A stretch of DNA of 64,000 bases from Nocardioides antri. GTDB lineage: Bacteria; Actinomycetota; Actinomycetes; Propionibacteriales; Nocardioidaceae. This document shows positions 8,670 to 16,868 of this stretch, piece after piece. Within the stretch, counting starts at the first letter, position 1, and every line of letters starts with the position of its first letter. The translations under genes and the position numbers were made by a program. The notes beneath the pieces were generated by a model. The model worked only from the letters and a program-made list of their open reading frames with translations. It was not told the DNA's origin and did no database searches. Location of the stretch: positions 496,189 through 560,188 of the forward strand of contig NZ_VUJW01000001.1 of assembly GCF_008373765.1 (NCBI RefSeq), in the 5' to 3' direction.

Positions 8670-9368
8670 GTGAGGTTCCGTCGCAAGTCCGACGAGGCTG
8701 GTCCGGAGGACACGCCCGACACGGCTGTCGACGATGCCATCGGGGCCGTCGAGGCGCAGGCCGAGGCCGGTGACGACGCCGCCGAGGGCCCGTTCGACGC
8801 CGACGACCTCCCCGAGGACGGCGTCGCCCGCATCGACCTCGGCGCCCTGCTGGTCGCCCCGGTCGAGGGGCGCGACCTGAGGGTTCAGATCGACGAGAAG
8901 TCCGGCAACGTCCGCTCGGTCGTGCTGGCGGGCCCGGACGGTGCCGTCGAGCTCCGTGCCTACGCCGCGCCGCGCAACGGCGACCTGTGGAGCGAGGTGC
9001 GCCCGCAGATCGCCGCCGACGCCGCGCGACGGGGCGGCACCGCGACCGAGAACGACGGGCCGTTCGGCACCGAGCTCTACTGCGAGGTCCAGGTGACGAC
9101 GGCGGAGGGCAAGGTCGGCAGCCAGACGTCGCGCGTGGTCGGGTTCAACGGCCCGCGGTGGCTGCTGCGCGCCACCTTCCTCGGCCGCCCGGCCCGCGAC
9201 CCGGAGGCGCTGGCCGAGTGGCGGAGCGCGGTGACCTCGGTCGCCGTCCGCCGCGGCAACCAGGCGATGCCGGTGGGCGAGCAGCTGCCGCTCACCCTGC
9301 CCGAGGACGTGAAGGCGCAGGCAGAGGCCGCCCGCGCCTCGGCGCAGGGACAGCAGACCGAGGCCTAG
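8670..9368 (+). CDS. DUF3710 family protein
   Basis: 232 residues. The acidic N-terminus (residues 1-55) is followed by a conserved body beginning VARIDLGALLVAP and including VVGFNGPRWLLRATFLG. DUF3710 is restricted to actinobacteria and sits between dut and the OB-fold gene; function unknown. The GTG at 8670 has an AAGGAG ribosome site nine bases upstream and lies 13 bases after dut, so it is in the dut operon. Confidence 0.85.
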   Translation: MRFRRKSDEAGPEDTPDTAVDDAIGAVEAQAEAGDDAAEGPFDADDLPEDGVARIDLGALLVAPVEGRDLRVQIDEKSGNVRSVVLAGPDGAVELRAYAAPRNGDLWSEVRPQIAADAARRGGTATENDGPFGTELYCEVQVTTAEGKVGSQTSRVVGFNGPRWLLRATFLGRPARDPEALAEWRSAVTSVAVRRGNQAMPVGEQLPLTLPEDVKAQAEAARASAQGQQTEA

Positions 9369-9370
9369 CC

Positions 9371-9730
9371 GTGGCGACCTCGAGCCGGTTGCGGCGCACG
9401 ATCAACAGGTGGGCCAACCCTGCCGAGGAGGAGGCCCGCGACCTCCGGCGGACCTATGCCAGCAGTGCCGAGGTCACCATCGCCGACGCGCCTGACCGGA
9501 CGCCGGTCCAGCTGCGCGGCAGGCTCCGGACCGTCACGCTGCGGCCGCGCGGTGGCGTCCCCGCCCTCGAGGCGGAGCTGTACGACGGCACCGGCACCCT
9601 GACGCTGATCTGGCTCGGCCGGCGCCGCATCGCCGGCATCGGGCCGGGCCGCGCGATCGAGGTGTCGGGGCGGATCGGAGAGCACGACGGACAGCGGGTG
9701 TTGTACAACCCGCGCTACGAGCTCCTGTGA
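9371..9730 (+). CDS. OB-fold nucleic-acid-binding protein
   Basis: 119 residues. Residues about 45-119 form an OB-fold of the tRNA_anti/RecG-wedge type: PVQLRGRLRTVTLRP, ELYDGTGTLTLIWLGRR, IGPGRAIEVSGRIG, VLYNPRYELL. It probably binds single-stranded nucleic acid; no enzymatic domain is visible. Starts with GTG two bases after the DUF3710 stop and overlaps the next gene by four bases (GTGA). Confidence 0.85.
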   Translation: MATSSRLRRTINRWANPAEEEARDLRRTYASSAEVTIADAPDRTPVQLRGRLRTVTLRPRGGVPALEAELYDGTGTLTLIWLGRRRIAGIGPGRAIEVSGRIGEHDGQRVLYNPRYELL

Positions 9731-10599
9731 GCGAAGCGCGAAGCCGCTGGGGCCGGAAGGCAGGAGCCGACCGCGACGATGCGGCTGAGCTGCGAGGTCA
9801 CCAACAGCCTGTGAGGGAAGAGGAGAGCGCGGTGGCCGACCCGGAGTCCGAGGACCACTCGCTCACGACCGCCGCCGCCAAGAGGATCGGCGTCGACACC
9901 GTCGAGGCGCTGGTGCGCCACCAGCTCTCGGCGTCGCTCGGCGGCAAGCGGGGCATGCTGGAGGCGGCCATCCCGGGCGTGGTGTTCAGCGCCGTCTGGC
10001 TGCCGACCAAGGAGCTTCAGGCCGCCCTGATCGCGAGCCTGGCCGTCGCGGCACTCGCGCTCGTCGTACGCCTGGCCCAGCGGAGCTCGACGCAGTACGT
10101 GTTCAACGCCATCTTCGGCATCGGCATCGGCTGGGTGTTCGTGCGCTGGGCCGAGTCGTCCGGCGGGTCGGAGTCGGACCAGGCGCTCGCGTTCTTCCTG
10201 CCCGGGATCCTGCTGAGCCTCGGCTACACCGTCGTCATGGCGACGTCCTGCCTCGTGGGCTGGCCCGTCCTCGGGTTCATGCTCGGCGCCGCGACCGAGG
10301 ACCCGGTCGGCTGGCACCGCAACCCGCAGATCGTCAAGCTGTGCAGCCGGCTCACCTGGGTGATGCTGGTGCCCGGCGCGATCGGGGTGCTCGGCCAGGG
10401 ACCGATCTGGCTCCTCGGGCACTACGGGACCATCGATGCCGCCAAGGCGGTCGTGATCATCCTCGTGCTCCGCACGGGGCTCGGGTGGGCGCTGCGGATC
10501 GGCTCGTGGAGCCTGATGATCTGGCTGCTCGCCCGCAACGCCACCCCGCTGGAGGCCGAGGGCGAGCCGGCGAGCCCGCAGGACACAACCGACGGCTGA
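9727..10599 (+). CDS. DUF3159 family integral membrane protein
   Basis: 290 residues. A charged cytoplasmic N-terminus of about 75 residues precedes about six hydrophobic segments (from GMLEAAIPGVVFSAVWLP to LMIWLLARNATP). This is the DUF3159 family, conserved next to the TrkA pair in mycobacteria; role unknown. The GTG overlaps the OB-fold gene (GTGA), so it closes the dut operon. Convergent with the TrkA genes, 19 bases away. Confidence 0.85.
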   Translation: MSEARSRWGRKAGADRDDAAELRGHQQPVREEESAVADPESEDHSLTTAAAKRIGVDTVEALVRHQLSASLGGKRGMLEAAIPGVVFSAVWLPTKELQAALIASLAVAALALVVRLAQRSSTQYVFNAIFGIGIGWVFVRWAESSGGSESDQALAFFLPGILLSLGYTVVMATSCLVGWPVLGFMLGAATEDPVGWHRNPQIVKLCSRLTWVMLVPGAIGVLGQGPIWLLGHYGTIDAAKAVVIILVLRTGLGWALRIGSWSLMIWLLARNATPLEAEGEPASPQDTTDG

Positions 10600-10618
10600 G
10601 CAGCGTCCGGTCCGGCCC

Positions 10619-11290
10619 CTAGCCCGGGTGGGCGGCAGGCGCGAGGAGCCGCTCCAGCGCGTCCTCGGCCTCGGCGGGCACGACGAACAGCAGCTCGTCG
10701 CCGGACTCGACCGGCTGCTCGGGGGTCGGCACGTAGACCTGCCCGTCGCGGAGGATCGTGACCAGGGCGCAGTTCTCGGGGAGCGGGATCAGCCCGGACG
10801 CCTTGCCGACGAACGGGGAGTCCGCGGGAAGCGTCATCTCGACCAGGTTGGCGTTGCCCTGGCGGAAGGTGAAGAGGCGCACCAGGTCGCCCACGGTGAC
10901 CGCCTCCTCGACGAGGGCGGACATGATCCGCGGGGTCGACACGTTGACGTCGACGCCCCACGCCTCGGTGAAGAGCCACTCGTTGTTGGGGTGGTTGACC
11001 CGGCCCACAGTGCGCGGCACGCCGAACTCGGTCTTCGCGAGGAGCGCGGTGACCAGGTTGGCCTTGTCGTCACCGGTCGCCGCGATCACGACGTCGCACT
11101 TGTCGAGCCGTGCCTCCTCCAGGGAGGACAGCTCGCAGCTGTCGGCCAGCAGCCACTCGGCGTCCGGCACCCGCTCGGGGTGGATGGAGCTCGGCGACTT
11201 GTCGATGAGCAGCACCTCGTGGCCGTTCTCGATCAGCTCCCGGGCGATGGACCGGCCGACGGCGCCGGCGCCGGCGATGGCGACTCGCAT
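10619..11290 (-). CDS. TrkA-family K+ uptake regulatory protein (second of pair)
   Basis: 223 residues. RCK_N Rossmann domain with MRVAIAGAGAVGRSIARELI (GxGxxG) binding NAD(H), a conserved Asp in EVLLIDKS, and a C-terminal RCK_C domain (about residues 140-215). Family knowledge: TrkA subunits gate Trk/Ktr potassium transporters. It lies ten bases downstream of its paralogue and corresponds to ceoC of mycobacteria. ATG at 11290. No membrane partner (TrkH/KtrB) is in the window, so the pore is encoded elsewhere, or the pair serves the adjacent permease. Confidence 0.9.
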   Translation of the reverse strand: MRVAIAGAGAVGRSIARELIENGHEVLLIDKSPSSIHPERVPDAEWLLADSCELSSLEEARLDKCDVVIAATGDDKANLVTALLAKTEFGVPRTVGRVNHPNNEWLFTEAWGVDVNVSTPRIMSALVEEAVTVGDLVRLFTFRQGNANLVEMTLPADSPFVGKASGLIPLPENCALVTILRDGQVYVPTPEQPVESGDELLFVVPAEAEDALERLLAPAAHPG

Positions 11291-11300
11291 CCCAGACCTC

Positions 11301-11966
11301 CTAGTCCCCGTGCTCCGGGCCGGCCTCGAGCACCTCGTAGGCACGGCCGGCGTTCTCCTGGCGGACGACCACGTGCAGCATGTCGCCCTCCTGGATGACG
11401 CTGTCCCGGGTCGGCAGCATGCCCTCACCGAGCCGGTCGATCCAGGCGACCCGCGCCCGCGCCTCCTCCTGGAACGTCCCCACCGACGAGCCGACCCACT
11501 TCTCCGGCACCATCATGTGGTCCATCCGGATGGTGCCGGACGGGTCGCGGAAGTCGGGCTCGGCACCGGCCGGCAGCATCCGTCGCAGCACCTGGTCGGC
11601 GGTCCACTTCACCGTCGCGACCGTGGTGATGCCGAGCCGCTGGTAGACCTCGGCGCGGCCGGGGTCGTAGATCCGCGCCACGACCTGCTGGATCCCGAAC
11701 GTCTCCCGGGCCACCCGCGCGGCGATGATGTTGGAGTTGTCACCGCTCGACACGGCGGCGAAGGCATCGGCGCGTCGGATTCCGGCCTTCTCCAGCACCT
11801 GCTGGTCGAAGCCGATGCCGGCGACCTTGTCGCCGTTGAACCCCGGCCCGAGCCGGCGGAACGCGTCCGGCTCGCTGTCGATGACGGCCACCGTGTGGTT
11901 GCGGTCCTCCAGGCTCCGGGCGAGCGTCGAACCGACGCGGCCGCAGCCCATGATCACGACGTGCAC
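11301..11966 (-). CDS. trkA: TrkA-family K+ uptake regulatory protein (first of pair)
   Basis: 221 residues with the same two-domain plan: MHVVIMGCGRVGSTLA (GxGxxG NAD site), an acidic residue in VAVIDSEPDAF, a middle RCK_N core and a C-terminal RCK_C (IRMDHMMVPEKWVG onward). Equivalent of ceoB. The GTG start follows a TAGCGT -10 element by six bases, so the bicistronic mRNA is probably leaderless. Divergent from the APC permease with an 81-base gap, suggesting joint regulation. Confidence 0.9.
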   Translation of the reverse strand: MHVVIMGCGRVGSTLARSLEDRNHTVAVIDSEPDAFRRLGPGFNGDKVAGIGFDQQVLEKAGIRRADAFAAVSSGDNSNIIAARVARETFGIQQVVARIYDPGRAEVYQRLGITTVATVKWTADQVLRRMLPAGAEPDFRDPSGTIRMDHMMVPEKWVGSSVGTFQEEARARVAWIDRLGEGMLPTRDSVIQEGDMLHVVVRQENAGRAYEVLEAGPEHGD

Positions 11967-11972
11967 AGGTGA

Positions 11973-11978
11973 ACGCTA
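11973..11978 (-). promoter_or_regulatory. -10 element for leaderless trkA transcript
   Basis: TAGCGT on the minus strand, six bases before the GTG at 11966. Confidence 0.6.
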
Positions 11979-12033
11979 TAGCAGCGGCCCACGTCGTGGG
12001 GCACGGCACAACGGCCGCGCGCGCCGCATGCCC

Positions 12034-12039
12034 TAACGT
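12034..12039 (+). promoter_or_regulatory. -10 element upstream of APC permease
   Basis: TAACGT eight bases before the GTG at 12048. Confidence 0.45.
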
Positions 12040-12047
12040 TGTCGCTC

Positions 12048-14084
12048 GTGGGTGTCGGCGACGTCTCGAAGCGGATCCTGCTCGGACGCAAGCTCAGGAG
12101 CGCACAGCTCGGTGAGACGCTGCTTCCCAAGCGGATCGCGCTGCCGGTGTTCGCGAGCGACGCCCTGTCGTCCGTGGCCTACGCACCGGACGAGGTCTTC
12201 ATCATGCTGGCGATCGCCGGCGCGTCGGCGTACGTCTGGTCCTGGAAGATCGCGATCGCCGTCGCCCTGGTGATGGCGGCGGTCATCGCGTCGTACCGCC
12301 AGACCGTCCACGCCTACCCGTCGGGCGGCGGCGACTACGAGGTCGCCACCGTCAACCTCGGTCGCACGGCCGGCACCACGGTCGCGAGCGCGCTGCTCGT
12401 CGACTACGTGCTGACCGTGGCGGTGTCGATCTCGTCGGGCGCGCAGTACGCCGCGGCGGCGATCCCGGCGTTCCTGCACCACGAGGTGATGGTCGCCGTC
12501 GTGATGGTCGTGCTGCTGACGGCGATGAACCTCCGCGGCATCCGGGAGTCCGGCACGTTCTTCGCGGTGCCGACGTACCTCTTCATGTTCGCCATCCTCG
12601 GGATGTGCCTCTACGGGTTCGTCCAGATGGCCTCCGGGACCCTGCCCGACGTCGAGAGCGCCAACCTCGAGATCGCGCCCGACGAGGGTTGGGAGCAGCC
12701 GCTCACCACGATCGGGCTGCTGTTCCTGCTCGCGCGGGCGTTCTCCTCCGGATGCGCGGCGCTCACGGGCGTCGAGGCGATCTCGAACGGCGTGCCGGCG
12801 TTCCAGCGGCCGAAGAGCAAGAACGCCGCGACGACGCTGCTCCTGCTGGCGATGATCGCGATCTCGATGATGGTGAGCGTCATCGTCCTCGCGAAGCAGA
12901 TGGGGCTTCGGTACGTCGACCCGCACGACCTCGAGAAGCTGACCCTCAACGGCGAGCCGCTGCCCGGGAACTACGACCAGCACACCGTGATCGCGCAGAT
13001 CGCGCGGGCGGTCTTCATCGACTTCAGCCCGGGCTTCTACTTCGTCGTCACCGTGACCGGCGTGATCCTCGTGCTCGCCGCGAACACCGCGTTCAACGGC
13101 TTCCCGGTGCTCGGCTCGATCCTCGCCAAGGACGGCTACGCCCCGCGCGCGCTCGGCGCCCGCGGCGACCGGCTCGCCTACAGCAACGGCATCGTCTTCC
13201 TGGCCGTGCTGGCGATCGTGCTGATCATCGCCTTCGACGCGGAGACCACGAAGCTGATCCAGCTCTACATCGTCGGGGTCTTCGTCTCCTTCAACCTGAG
13301 CCAGCTCGGGATGATCCGGCACTGGACCCGGGCCCTCGCCACCGAGCGGGACCCGCAGGAGCGCCGCCGGATGTTCCGCTCGCGGGTGATCAACGCGGTC
13401 GGCCTCACGTTCACCGCGGTCGTGCTGGTGGTCGTGCTGATCACGAAGTTCCTCGCCGGCGCCTGGATCACGATCCTGGCGATGGGGTTCTTCTTCGTGG
13501 TGATGCGCGGGATCAAGAGCCACTACAACTCGGTCGAGCTGGAGCTGGCCGCCGACGAGACGGACAAGGCTCTGCCGACCCGGGTCCATGCGATCGTCCT
13601 CGTCTCCAAGCTGCACAAGCCGACGCTCCGCGCACTGGCGTTCGCGAAGGCCACCCGGCCCAACTCGCTCGAGGGCGTCTACGTCTCCGTCGACGCGGCC
13701 GAGACCGCGCGGCTGCTGGAGGAGTGGGACGACCGCAACACCGGCGTGCCGCTCAAGGTGCTGCACTCGCCGTACCGCGAGGTCGTCAAGCCGATCGTCG
13801 AGTACGCCACCGCGATCCGGGGGGCCAACCCGCGCGCCGTCGTGGCCGTCTACATCCCGGAGTACGTCGTCGGCCGGTGGTGGGAGCAGCTGCTGCACAA
13901 CCAGACCGCCCTCCGGCTCAAGGGCCGGCTGCTGTTCACACCGGGCGTCATGGTCACCTCCGTGCCCTACCAGCTGCGGTCGTCCCAGATCGCTCGTGAG
14001 CGCGAGGAGCGCGAGGAGACCCGGGTGCGGCCCGGGGACCTGCGGCGGGGCCGGGCCGAAGACCGGGACCGGCAGGTCCAGTGA
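12048..14084 (+). CDS. APC-superfamily permease with C-terminal cytosolic domain
   Basis: 678 residues. The N-terminus (RILLGRKLRSAQLGETLLPKR then LPVFASDALSSVAYAPDE) is the conserved opening of this actinobacterial permease group (Rv2690c-like). About twelve membrane helices span residues 35-490, followed by a soluble domain of about 190 residues resembling a USP-like regulatory fold (HAIVLVSKLHKPTLRALAFA). Family members are annotated as amino acid permeases, but the substrate is unproven. The divergent arrangement with the TrkA pair hints at K+ or cation-coupled transport. I prefer the GTG at 12048 to the TTG at 12039, because that TTG starts on the last base of the -10 box. ATG of the next gene overlaps the stop. 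Confidence 0.85.
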   Translation: MGVGDVSKRILLGRKLRSAQLGETLLPKRIALPVFASDALSSVAYAPDEVFIMLAIAGASAYVWSWKIAIAVALVMAAVIASYRQTVHAYPSGGGDYEVATVNLGRTAGTTVASALLVDYVLTVAVSISSGAQYAAAAIPAFLHHEVMVAVVMVVLLTAMNLRGIRESGTFFAVPTYLFMFAILGMCLYGFVQMASGTLPDVESANLEIAPDEGWEQPLTTIGLLFLLARAFSSGCAALTGVEAISNGVPAFQRPKSKNAATTLLLLAMIAISMMVSVIVLAKQMGLRYVDPHDLEKLTLNGEPLPGNYDQHTVIAQIARAVFIDFSPGFYFVVTVTGVILVLAANTAFNGFPVLGSILAKDGYAPRALGARGDRLAYSNGIVFLAVLAIVLIIAFDAETTKLIQLYIVGVFVSFNLSQLGMIRHWTRALATERDPQERRRMFRSRVINAVGLTFTAVVLVVVLITKFLAGAWITILAMGFFFVVMRGIKSHYNSVELELAADETDKALPTRVHAIVLVSKLHKPTLRALAFAKATRPNSLEGVYVSVDAAETARLLEEWDDRNTGVPLKVLHSPYREVVKPIVEYATAIRGANPRAVVAVYIPEYVVGRWWEQLLHNQTALRLKGRLLFTPGVMVTSVPYQLRSSQIAREREEREETRVRPGDLRRGRAEDRDRQVQ

Positions 14085-15223
14085 GCCGTCCGCCGCGCCG
14101 TCCCCGGGCCCGGCAGCAGCGCGGGCAGTCCCACGTCGGCGAGCGGTTCGAGGCCGAGGTCGGCCCGGTCGCCCACGGCGGCCACTGCGTCGTGCGGGTC
14201 TCGACAGGCTCGACCAGCACCGAGCGCGTCGTCTTCGTGCGGCACGCACTGCCGGGCGAACGGGTGGTCGTCGAGGTCACCGAGGGGACCGAGGGCGACC
14301 GGTTCTGGCGAGGGGACGCGGTCGAGGTGCTCGAGGCGTCGCCGGACCGGGTGGTCGCGCCCTGCCCGTACGCCGGGCCCGGCCTCTGCGGGGGCTGCGA
14401 CTTCCAGCACGTCACCCTCCCGCGGCAGCGCGAGCTCAAGGCCGCTGTCGTGCGCGAGCAGCTGCGGCGCCTGGCCGGGCTGGACGTCGACGTCGAGGTG
14501 GAGGCGGTGCCGGGCGACGTCGAAGGGCTGCGCTGGCGGACCCGCCAGCGCTACGTGACGCTGCCGAACGGTGGCCGCGCGATGCGCAAGCACCGCTCGC
14601 ACGACGTCGTGCCCGTGGACGAATGCCTGCTGGAGGCTCCCCGGGGTCCGTCGTACGAGGTCCGGGGCAGCTGGTTCGAGGTCGCGGACGGCGGTTTCTG
14701 GCAGGTCCACCCGGGCGCGCCCGAGGCCCTGGTGGGTGCGGTGCTCGAGGCGCTCGCACCCCGGTCGGGGGAGTCGGCGCTCGACCTCTACGCAGGGGTC
14801 GGCCTGTTCAGCCGGTTCCTGCTCGATGCCGTGGGTCCGGGCGGCCGGGTATGCGCCGTCGAGGGGGACGCGGCCGCCGTACGCCTGGCCAGGCGGAACT
14901 GCCCCGGTCTCCAGGCATCCTCCGGTGACGTCGGGACGGTGCTGGAGACGGACTACGACGAGCCGTTCGACCTGGTGGTGCTCGACCCGCCGCGGGTCGG
15001 CGCCAAGCGGAAGGTCGTCGAGCAGGTCGTCGACCGCCGGCCGCGGGCCATCGCGTACGTCGCCTGCGACCCCGCCGCACTCGCCCGCGACGTCGCGATC
15101 TTCGCCGAGCACGGCTACGGCCTGGTGGGCCTGCGGGCCTTCGACCTGTTCCCGATGACGCACCACGTCGAGTGCGTGGCGCTGCTCGAGCCGCGTCCCG
15201 CCCGTCAGCGCACGACGTCGTAG
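14081..15223 (+). CDS. Class I SAM-dependent RNA methyltransferase, TrmA/RlmD (RumA) family with TRAM domain
   Basis: 380 residues. N-terminal TRAM domain (about residues 15-75), a Cys cluster (CPYAGPGLCGGCDFQ) that would bind an Fe-S cluster, then a Rossmann methyltransferase domain with LDLYAGVGLFS (SAM motif I) and the catalytic motif VLDPPRVGAKRK. It lacks an obvious motif-X PC(N) pair, but YVACDPAALARD holds the nucleophilic Cys. It methylates C5 of a uridine in tRNA or rRNA. Odd: the TRAM domain contains RVSTGSTSTERVV, an in-frame insertion matching a repeat found twice more in this window. Coupled to the permease by ATGA; the 3' end overlaps the convergent DHFR-like gene by 19 bases. 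Confidence 0.9.
   Translation: MSRPPRRPRARQQRGQSHVGERFEAEVGPVAHGGHCVVRVSTGSTSTERVVFVRHALPGERVVVEVTEGTEGDRFWRGDAVEVLEASPDRVVAPCPYAGPGLCGGCDFQHVTLPRQRELKAAVVREQLRRLAGLDVDVEVEAVPGDVEGLRWRTRQRYVTLPNGGRAMRKHRSHDVVPVDECLLEAPRGPSYEVRGSWFEVADGGFWQVHPGAPEALVGAVLEALAPRSGESALDLYAGVGLFSRFLLDAVGPGGRVCAVEGDAAAVRLARRNCPGLQASSGDVGTVLETDYDEPFDLVVLDPPRVGAKRKVVEQVVDRRPRAIAYVACDPAALARDVAIFAEHGYGLVGLRAFDLFPMTHHVECVALLEPRPARQRTTS
14197..14216 (+). repeat. TCGACAGGCTC interspersed repeat, copy 1 (in-frame in methyltransferase)
   Basis: GGTCTCGACAGGCTCGACC. Shares the core TCGACAGGCTC with the copies at 16787 and 23562 and is read in the same frame (Ser-Thr-Gly-Ser). Confidence 0.7.
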
Positions 15224-15780
15224 ACGAGCTTCTGCACGCCGTTGGCGTAGGACTCGCTCTCGGCCATGCTCAGCTTCTGCTTGTCGGGGGAGGAGTCGGA
15301 GAAGAGCCGCTTCCCCGAACCGAGGACGATCGGGAAGACCAGGAGGTGGTAGCGGTCGACGAGGCCGGCCGCGGCGAGCGACTGGGCGAGCCGCGAGCTG
15401 GCGTGGACCGAGATCGGCCCGCCGTCGGTCTCCTTGAGCGCAGCGACCTCGTCCATGCTCCGCAGGATGGTGATGTCGCCCCAGTTGTCGACCAGCTCGT
15501 CCTGCTTGAGGGTCGTGGAGACGACGTACTTCGGCACGGCGTTGTACTTCGGGAACTCCTCGGTCATCGTCGGCCACACCGGGGCGAACAGGTCGTAGCT
15601 GACCCGACCGAGCATCAGCGCGCCGGCCTCCTCCTGCTCCTGCTCCTTCATCGCGTAGACCTCGGGGCGGAACTCGACGTCCTTGAACGACCAGCCGGCG
15701 TGGGGGTGTCCCTCGTTGCCGCCGGGCGAGTCGATGACACCGTCGAGGGTGATGAACTCGGTGACGTAAAGGGTGCGCAT
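15205..15780 (-). CDS. Dihydrofolate reductase / RibD C-terminal domain family protein
   Basis: 191 residues. MRTLYVTEFITLDGVIDSPGG is the typical start of actinobacterial RibD_C/DHFR-like reductases. LMLGRVSYDLFAPVWP and ISVHASSRLAQSLAAAGLVD..LLVFPIVLGSGKRLF give the NADPH-binding core. These stand-alone proteins are usually not the essential folate enzyme; the substrate is unknown. The ATG has an AAGGAG ribosome site. It follows the ABC-2 operon on the same strand after a 101-base gap and may be separately transcribed. Confidence 0.85.
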   Translation of the reverse strand: MRTLYVTEFITLDGVIDSPGGNEGHPHAGWSFKDVEFRPEVYAMKEQEQEEAGALMLGRVSYDLFAPVWPTMTEEFPKYNAVPKYVVSTTLKQDELVDNWGDITILRSMDEVAALKETDGGPISVHASSRLAQSLAAAGLVDRYHLLVFPIVLGSGKRLFSDSSPDKQKLSMAESESYANGVQKLVYDVVR

Positions 15781-15881
15781 CTCAGATCTCCTTGGGTGGG
15801 GGGCTGCTTTACCTCACCACGAACGGGGTGGCCCGGATACGACACTGCCCGTCGAGATCTCGCTGTCTGGGGTTGCTGGAG

Positions 15882-16868
15882 CTAGCGGCGCGCGGCGTAG
15901 ATCCGGCGTACGACGTCCTCGATGTCGGGCTCCTCGACGGTGAGGTCGAGCACCTCCGCCCGTTCGCTCACGGCCGCGAGCACCCGGGCGGCGGTGGTCG
16001 TCTCGGCGTCGAAGGCGAGCCGCTGCCGCAGGCCGTGGCCCTCGGAGGCGAGGTGCCGGGTGGCGGTGATGCCGGTCAGGTCCTCGGTCGCCTCGGCGAG
16101 GTCGACCACCAGGACCCGCTCGGCGCCGACGGTCCGGGACAGGCCCAGCAGGTCGCCGTCGTAGGCGAGCCGGCCGCGGTCGATGACGAGGATCCGGTCG
16201 CAGAGCCGCTCGACGTCGCCCATGTCGTGGGTCGTGAGCAGCAGGGTCGTGCCGTGGGTGCGTCGCTCGGCGACGAGGAACTCGCGGAGCCGCTGCTTGG
16301 AGAGCACGTCGAGGCCGATCGTCGGCTCGTCCAGGATCACCAGGCGGGGGGAGTGGAGCAGGGCGGCCGCGACCTCGGCCCGCATCCGCTGGCCCAGGGA
16401 CAGCTGCCGCACCGGCGTCCCGAGGAACTCCGCCATCTCGAGCCGCTCGACCAGCTCGTCGGTCCGCTCCTGCTCGGCGGTCGCGGACAGGTCGTGGATG
16501 GCGGCGAGGATCCGGAACGACTCGCGCACCGGCAGGTCCCACCACAGCTGGGAGCGTTGGCCGAACACGACGCCGACCTGGCGTGCCAGCCGGCGCCGGT
16601 CCTGTACCGGCCGCAGGCCGCAGGTCGTCACCGACCCGCGGGTCGGCACCAGGATCCCGGTCAGCATCTTGATGGTGGTGGACTTCCCGGCACCGTTGGC
16701 GCCGATGTAGCCGACCGCCTCGCCGGGCCCGACCCGCACGGACAGCTCGTCGACGGCGACCAGGGTGCGGCGCTTCAGGGCGCGTTGCACTGAGCCTGTC
16801 GAAGTGTCCCGGACGCGGAACTCCCGGGTGAGCCCGCTCGTCTCGATGATCGGGTCGGTCATCCCCAT
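15882..16868 (-). CDS. ABC-2 type exporter, ATP-binding subunit
   Basis: 328 residues. Walker A GANGAGKST (about residues 53-61), Q-loop VVFGQRSQLWW, signature LSLGQRMR, Walker B LVILDEP, H-loop TTHD, then a C-terminal extension of about 85 residues as in DrrA/NodI-like exporters. It energises the two permeases encoded immediately upstream (one-base spacing). Substrate unknown. Odd: residues after EFRVR read DTSTGSVQRALKRR, where a TCGACAGGCTC repeat has entered the N-terminal strand region between the first beta strand and Walker A. Confidence 0.9.
   Translation of the reverse strand: MGMTDPIIETSGLTREFRVRDTSTGSVQRALKRRTLVAVDELSVRVGPGEAVGYIGANGAGKSTTIKMLTGILVPTRGSVTTCGLRPVQDRRRLARQVGVVFGQRSQLWWDLPVRESFRILAAIHDLSATAEQERTDELVERLEMAEFLGTPVRQLSLGQRMRAEVAAALLHSPRLVILDEPTIGLDVLSKQRLREFLVAERRTHGTTLLLTTHDMGDVERLCDRILVIDRGRLAYDGDLLGLSRTVGAERVLVVDLAEATEDLTGITATRHLASEGHGLRQRLAFDAETTTAARVLAAVSERAEVLDLTVEEPDIEDVVRRIYAARR
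16787..16806 (-). repeat. TCGACAGGCTC interspersed repeat, copy 2 (in-frame in ABC ATPase)
   Basis: On the minus strand CACTTCGACAGGCTCAGTG. The outer CACT and AGTG are complementary, so the element can fold. Read as Thr-Ser-Thr-Gly-Ser-Val. Confidence 0.75.

Noticed and set aside
12039-12041. TTG start for the APC permease
   Set aside because: It starts on the last base of the predicted -10 box; GTG at 12048 fits homologues better.
15853-15862. Palindrome CGAGATCTCG between the ABC-2 operon and the DHFR-like gene
   Set aside because: Ten bases only, no second copy nearby and no clear promoter relation; not enough to call an operator.
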